DNA of 5,782 bases from positions 9,197 through 14,978 of the forward strand of contig DJFY01000001.1 in the NCBI GenBank assembly GCA_002431545.1, written 5' to 3'. This document shows, piece after piece, positions 4,547 to 5,782 of this stretch. Each line of letters opens with the position of its first letter. Positions within the stretch are counted from its first letter, which is position 1. The translations under genes and the position numbers were made by a program. The notes below the pieces were generated by a model. That model was not told the DNA's origin. It searched no databases and saw nothing but the letters and a program-made list of their open reading frames with translations. Origin of the DNA: Cellvibrionales bacterium UBA5860. GTDB lineage: Bacteria > Pseudomonadota > Gammaproteobacteria > Pseudomonadales > Porticoccaceae.

Positions 4547-5782
4547 CTAGATCCAGAGCCTGTCAACTTTGCGACCGCCATAGACCAGATTGGCCAAGGC
4601 CCGTGTGCCCATAATCGCTGTGAACATGGAAGTCAGAATGCCAATCGACAAGGTCACCGCAAAACCCTGAACCGGGCCAGTGCCGATCGCGTAGAGAATC
4701 ACGGCTACGATCAGGGTAGTCAGGTTGGCATCGAGAATCGAGACAAAGGCGCGGTCGTAACCGGAATTGATTGCCGCCTGAGCTGATTGTCCATTTGCAA
4801 GTTCCTCGCGAATTCGGGAAAAAATCAGCACATTGGCATCGACCGCCATACCCACCGTCAACACGATGCCGGCAATACCCGGCAGTGTCAGTGTTGCGCC
4901 AAGCAAGGACATCGCAGCAACCAGTAACACCAGGTTTAGTGCCAGCGCCAAATTGGCGAAAAGACCGAATATCCGGTAATAGACCAGCATAAATACCAGC
5001 ACGAACGCCAGGCCGATCTGCACAGAAGTTGTACCAAGCTGAATATTTTCAGCCCCCAGAGAAGGTCCGATCGTACGCTCTTCGACGAAATACATGGGCG
5101 CTGCGAGAGCGCCGGCCCGCAACAACAACGCAAGCTCGGAGGCTTCCTGGGGACTATCGATACCTGTGATGCGGAACTGTACACCCAGCGCACTCTGAAT
5201 GGTCGCAAGGCTGATAACGCTTTTTTCTTCGTATGGCACGTTCACCGTTTCACTGACGCCGGCATCGTTGACGCGGGTTTCCTGGCGCATTTTGGATTCG
5301 ATAAACAACACACCGAGCCGACGTTTGATATTGTCCCTCGTGGCATGGTGCATTTTTGTACCACCGGACGTGTCCAGCGAAATGTTGACCTGTGGTCTGC
5401 CGTTCTCATCGTAACCCACCGATGCGTTGGTCACGTGATCACCACTGATCACGACATTCTTTTCCAGAACAGCGGCGGCTGGGCGGGCATCGGGATCGCG
5501 AAACGGGAATTGTTCGCGGCCGACGAGTTGTCCTGGCCGCGCTTCTAGACGAAACTCCAGATTGGCAGTTTTACCGATGATGCGCTTGGCTTCGGCCGTG
5601 TCCTGAACACCGGGCAGCTCCACCACAATACGATTTCGCCCCTGCCGCTGAACTATGGGTTCGGAAACACCCAACTCGTTTACCCGCTTACGCAGTGTCG
5701 TCAGATTTTGCGAAACCGCGTATTCCTCGATCTCACGCACCGCCTGCTCGGACAATACAAAGCGCAGCGCCCTATCGTTATT
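4547..5782 (-). CDS. secD: Protein translocase subunit SecD, C-terminal part (N-terminus beyond window)
   Basis: SecD pairs with SecF in the inner membrane and drives late steps of Sec export. The frame is open to the right edge, and the 411 visible residues correspond to roughly the last two thirds of a 600-odd residue protein; TM1 and the first part of the periplasmic domain are outside. Visible landmarks are ELGVSEPIVQRQG (about 36-48), VELPGVQDTAEAK (54-66), EERTIGPSLG (234-243), then five membrane segments from about 252. The segment GMAVDANVLIFSRIREEL (311-328) contains the Asp (about 315) equivalent to the essential membrane Asp of Thermus SecDF. The end, ALANLVYGGRKVDRL, is typical. 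A TTG near 5755 is internal and not a start. In many Gammaproteobacteria secD follows yajC and tgt, so those may lie to the right. Confidence 0.98.
   Translation of the reverse strand, partial: NNDRALRFVLSEQAVREIEEYAVSQNLTTLRKRVNELGVSEPIVQRQGRNRIVVELPGVQDTAEAKRIIGKTANLEFRLEARPGQLVGREQFPFRDPDARPAAAVLEKNVVISGDHVTNASVGYDENGRPQVNISLDTSGGTKMHHATRDNIKRRLGVLFIESKMRQETRVNDAGVSETVNVPYEEKSVISLATIQSALGVQFRITGIDSPQEASELALLLRAGALAAPMYFVEERTIGPSLGAENIQLGTTSVQIGLAFVLVFMLVYYRIFGLFANLALALNLVLLVAAMSLLGATLTLPGIAGIVLTVGMAVDANVLIFSRIREELANGQSAQAAINSGYDRAFVSILDANLTTLIVAVILYAIGTGPVQGFAVTLSIGILTSMFTAIMGTRALANLVYGGRKVDRLWI

Noticed and set aside
5753..5755. TTG as a start for SecD
   Set aside because: The frame continues upstream to the window edge with SecD-like sequence, and a protein starting here would lack TM1 and much of the periplasmic domain.

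Overview
The window looks like chromosomal DNA of a gammaproteobacterium. The best evidence is a SecD/SecF pair that reads closely like the two-gene form found in Gammaproteobacteria. The other genes suggest an environmental acyl-CoA-catabolising bacterium, such as a marine fatty-acid, steroid or hydrocarbon degrader, but that lifestyle is an inference and no species is named.

Layout. Positions 1-840 (minus strand) hold two small hot-dog-fold genes in tandem. The first transcribed is a FAS1-like/MaoC N-terminal-type subunit that has lost the catalytic Asp/His pair. The second is a MaoC-type dehydratase that keeps the pair and runs off the left edge. Together they resemble HadA/HadB-like or ChsH1/ChsH2-like heteromeric (R)-enoyl-thioester hydratases. 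Positions 841-1170 are a divergent control region with a possible promoter and small inverted repeats. Positions 1171-1806 (plus) encode a TetR-family regulator. Positions 1863-3101 (minus) encode a CaiB/BaiF (type III) CoA-transferase that is convergent with the regulator. Positions 3102-3619 contain no convincing gene; they hold a PsrA-like inverted repeat, a short tandem repeat and two doubtful micro-ORFs. Positions 3620-5782 (minus) hold secF and the C-terminal two thirds of secD.

How they work together. The hydratase pair, the CoA-transferase and the TetR regulator form a plausible acyl-CoA module: CoA activation by transfer, hydration of an enoyl-CoA, and control by an acyl-CoA- or acid-sensing repressor. 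The substrate cannot be read from this window. SecD and SecF are an unrelated housekeeping pair, the proton-driven accessory of the Sec translocon.

No clearly new system is visible. The observations most worth a second look are a perfect 13-bp inverted repeat inside the CoA-transferase coding sequence, the active-site loss in one hydratase subunit, and the candidate operators in the two intergenic regions.
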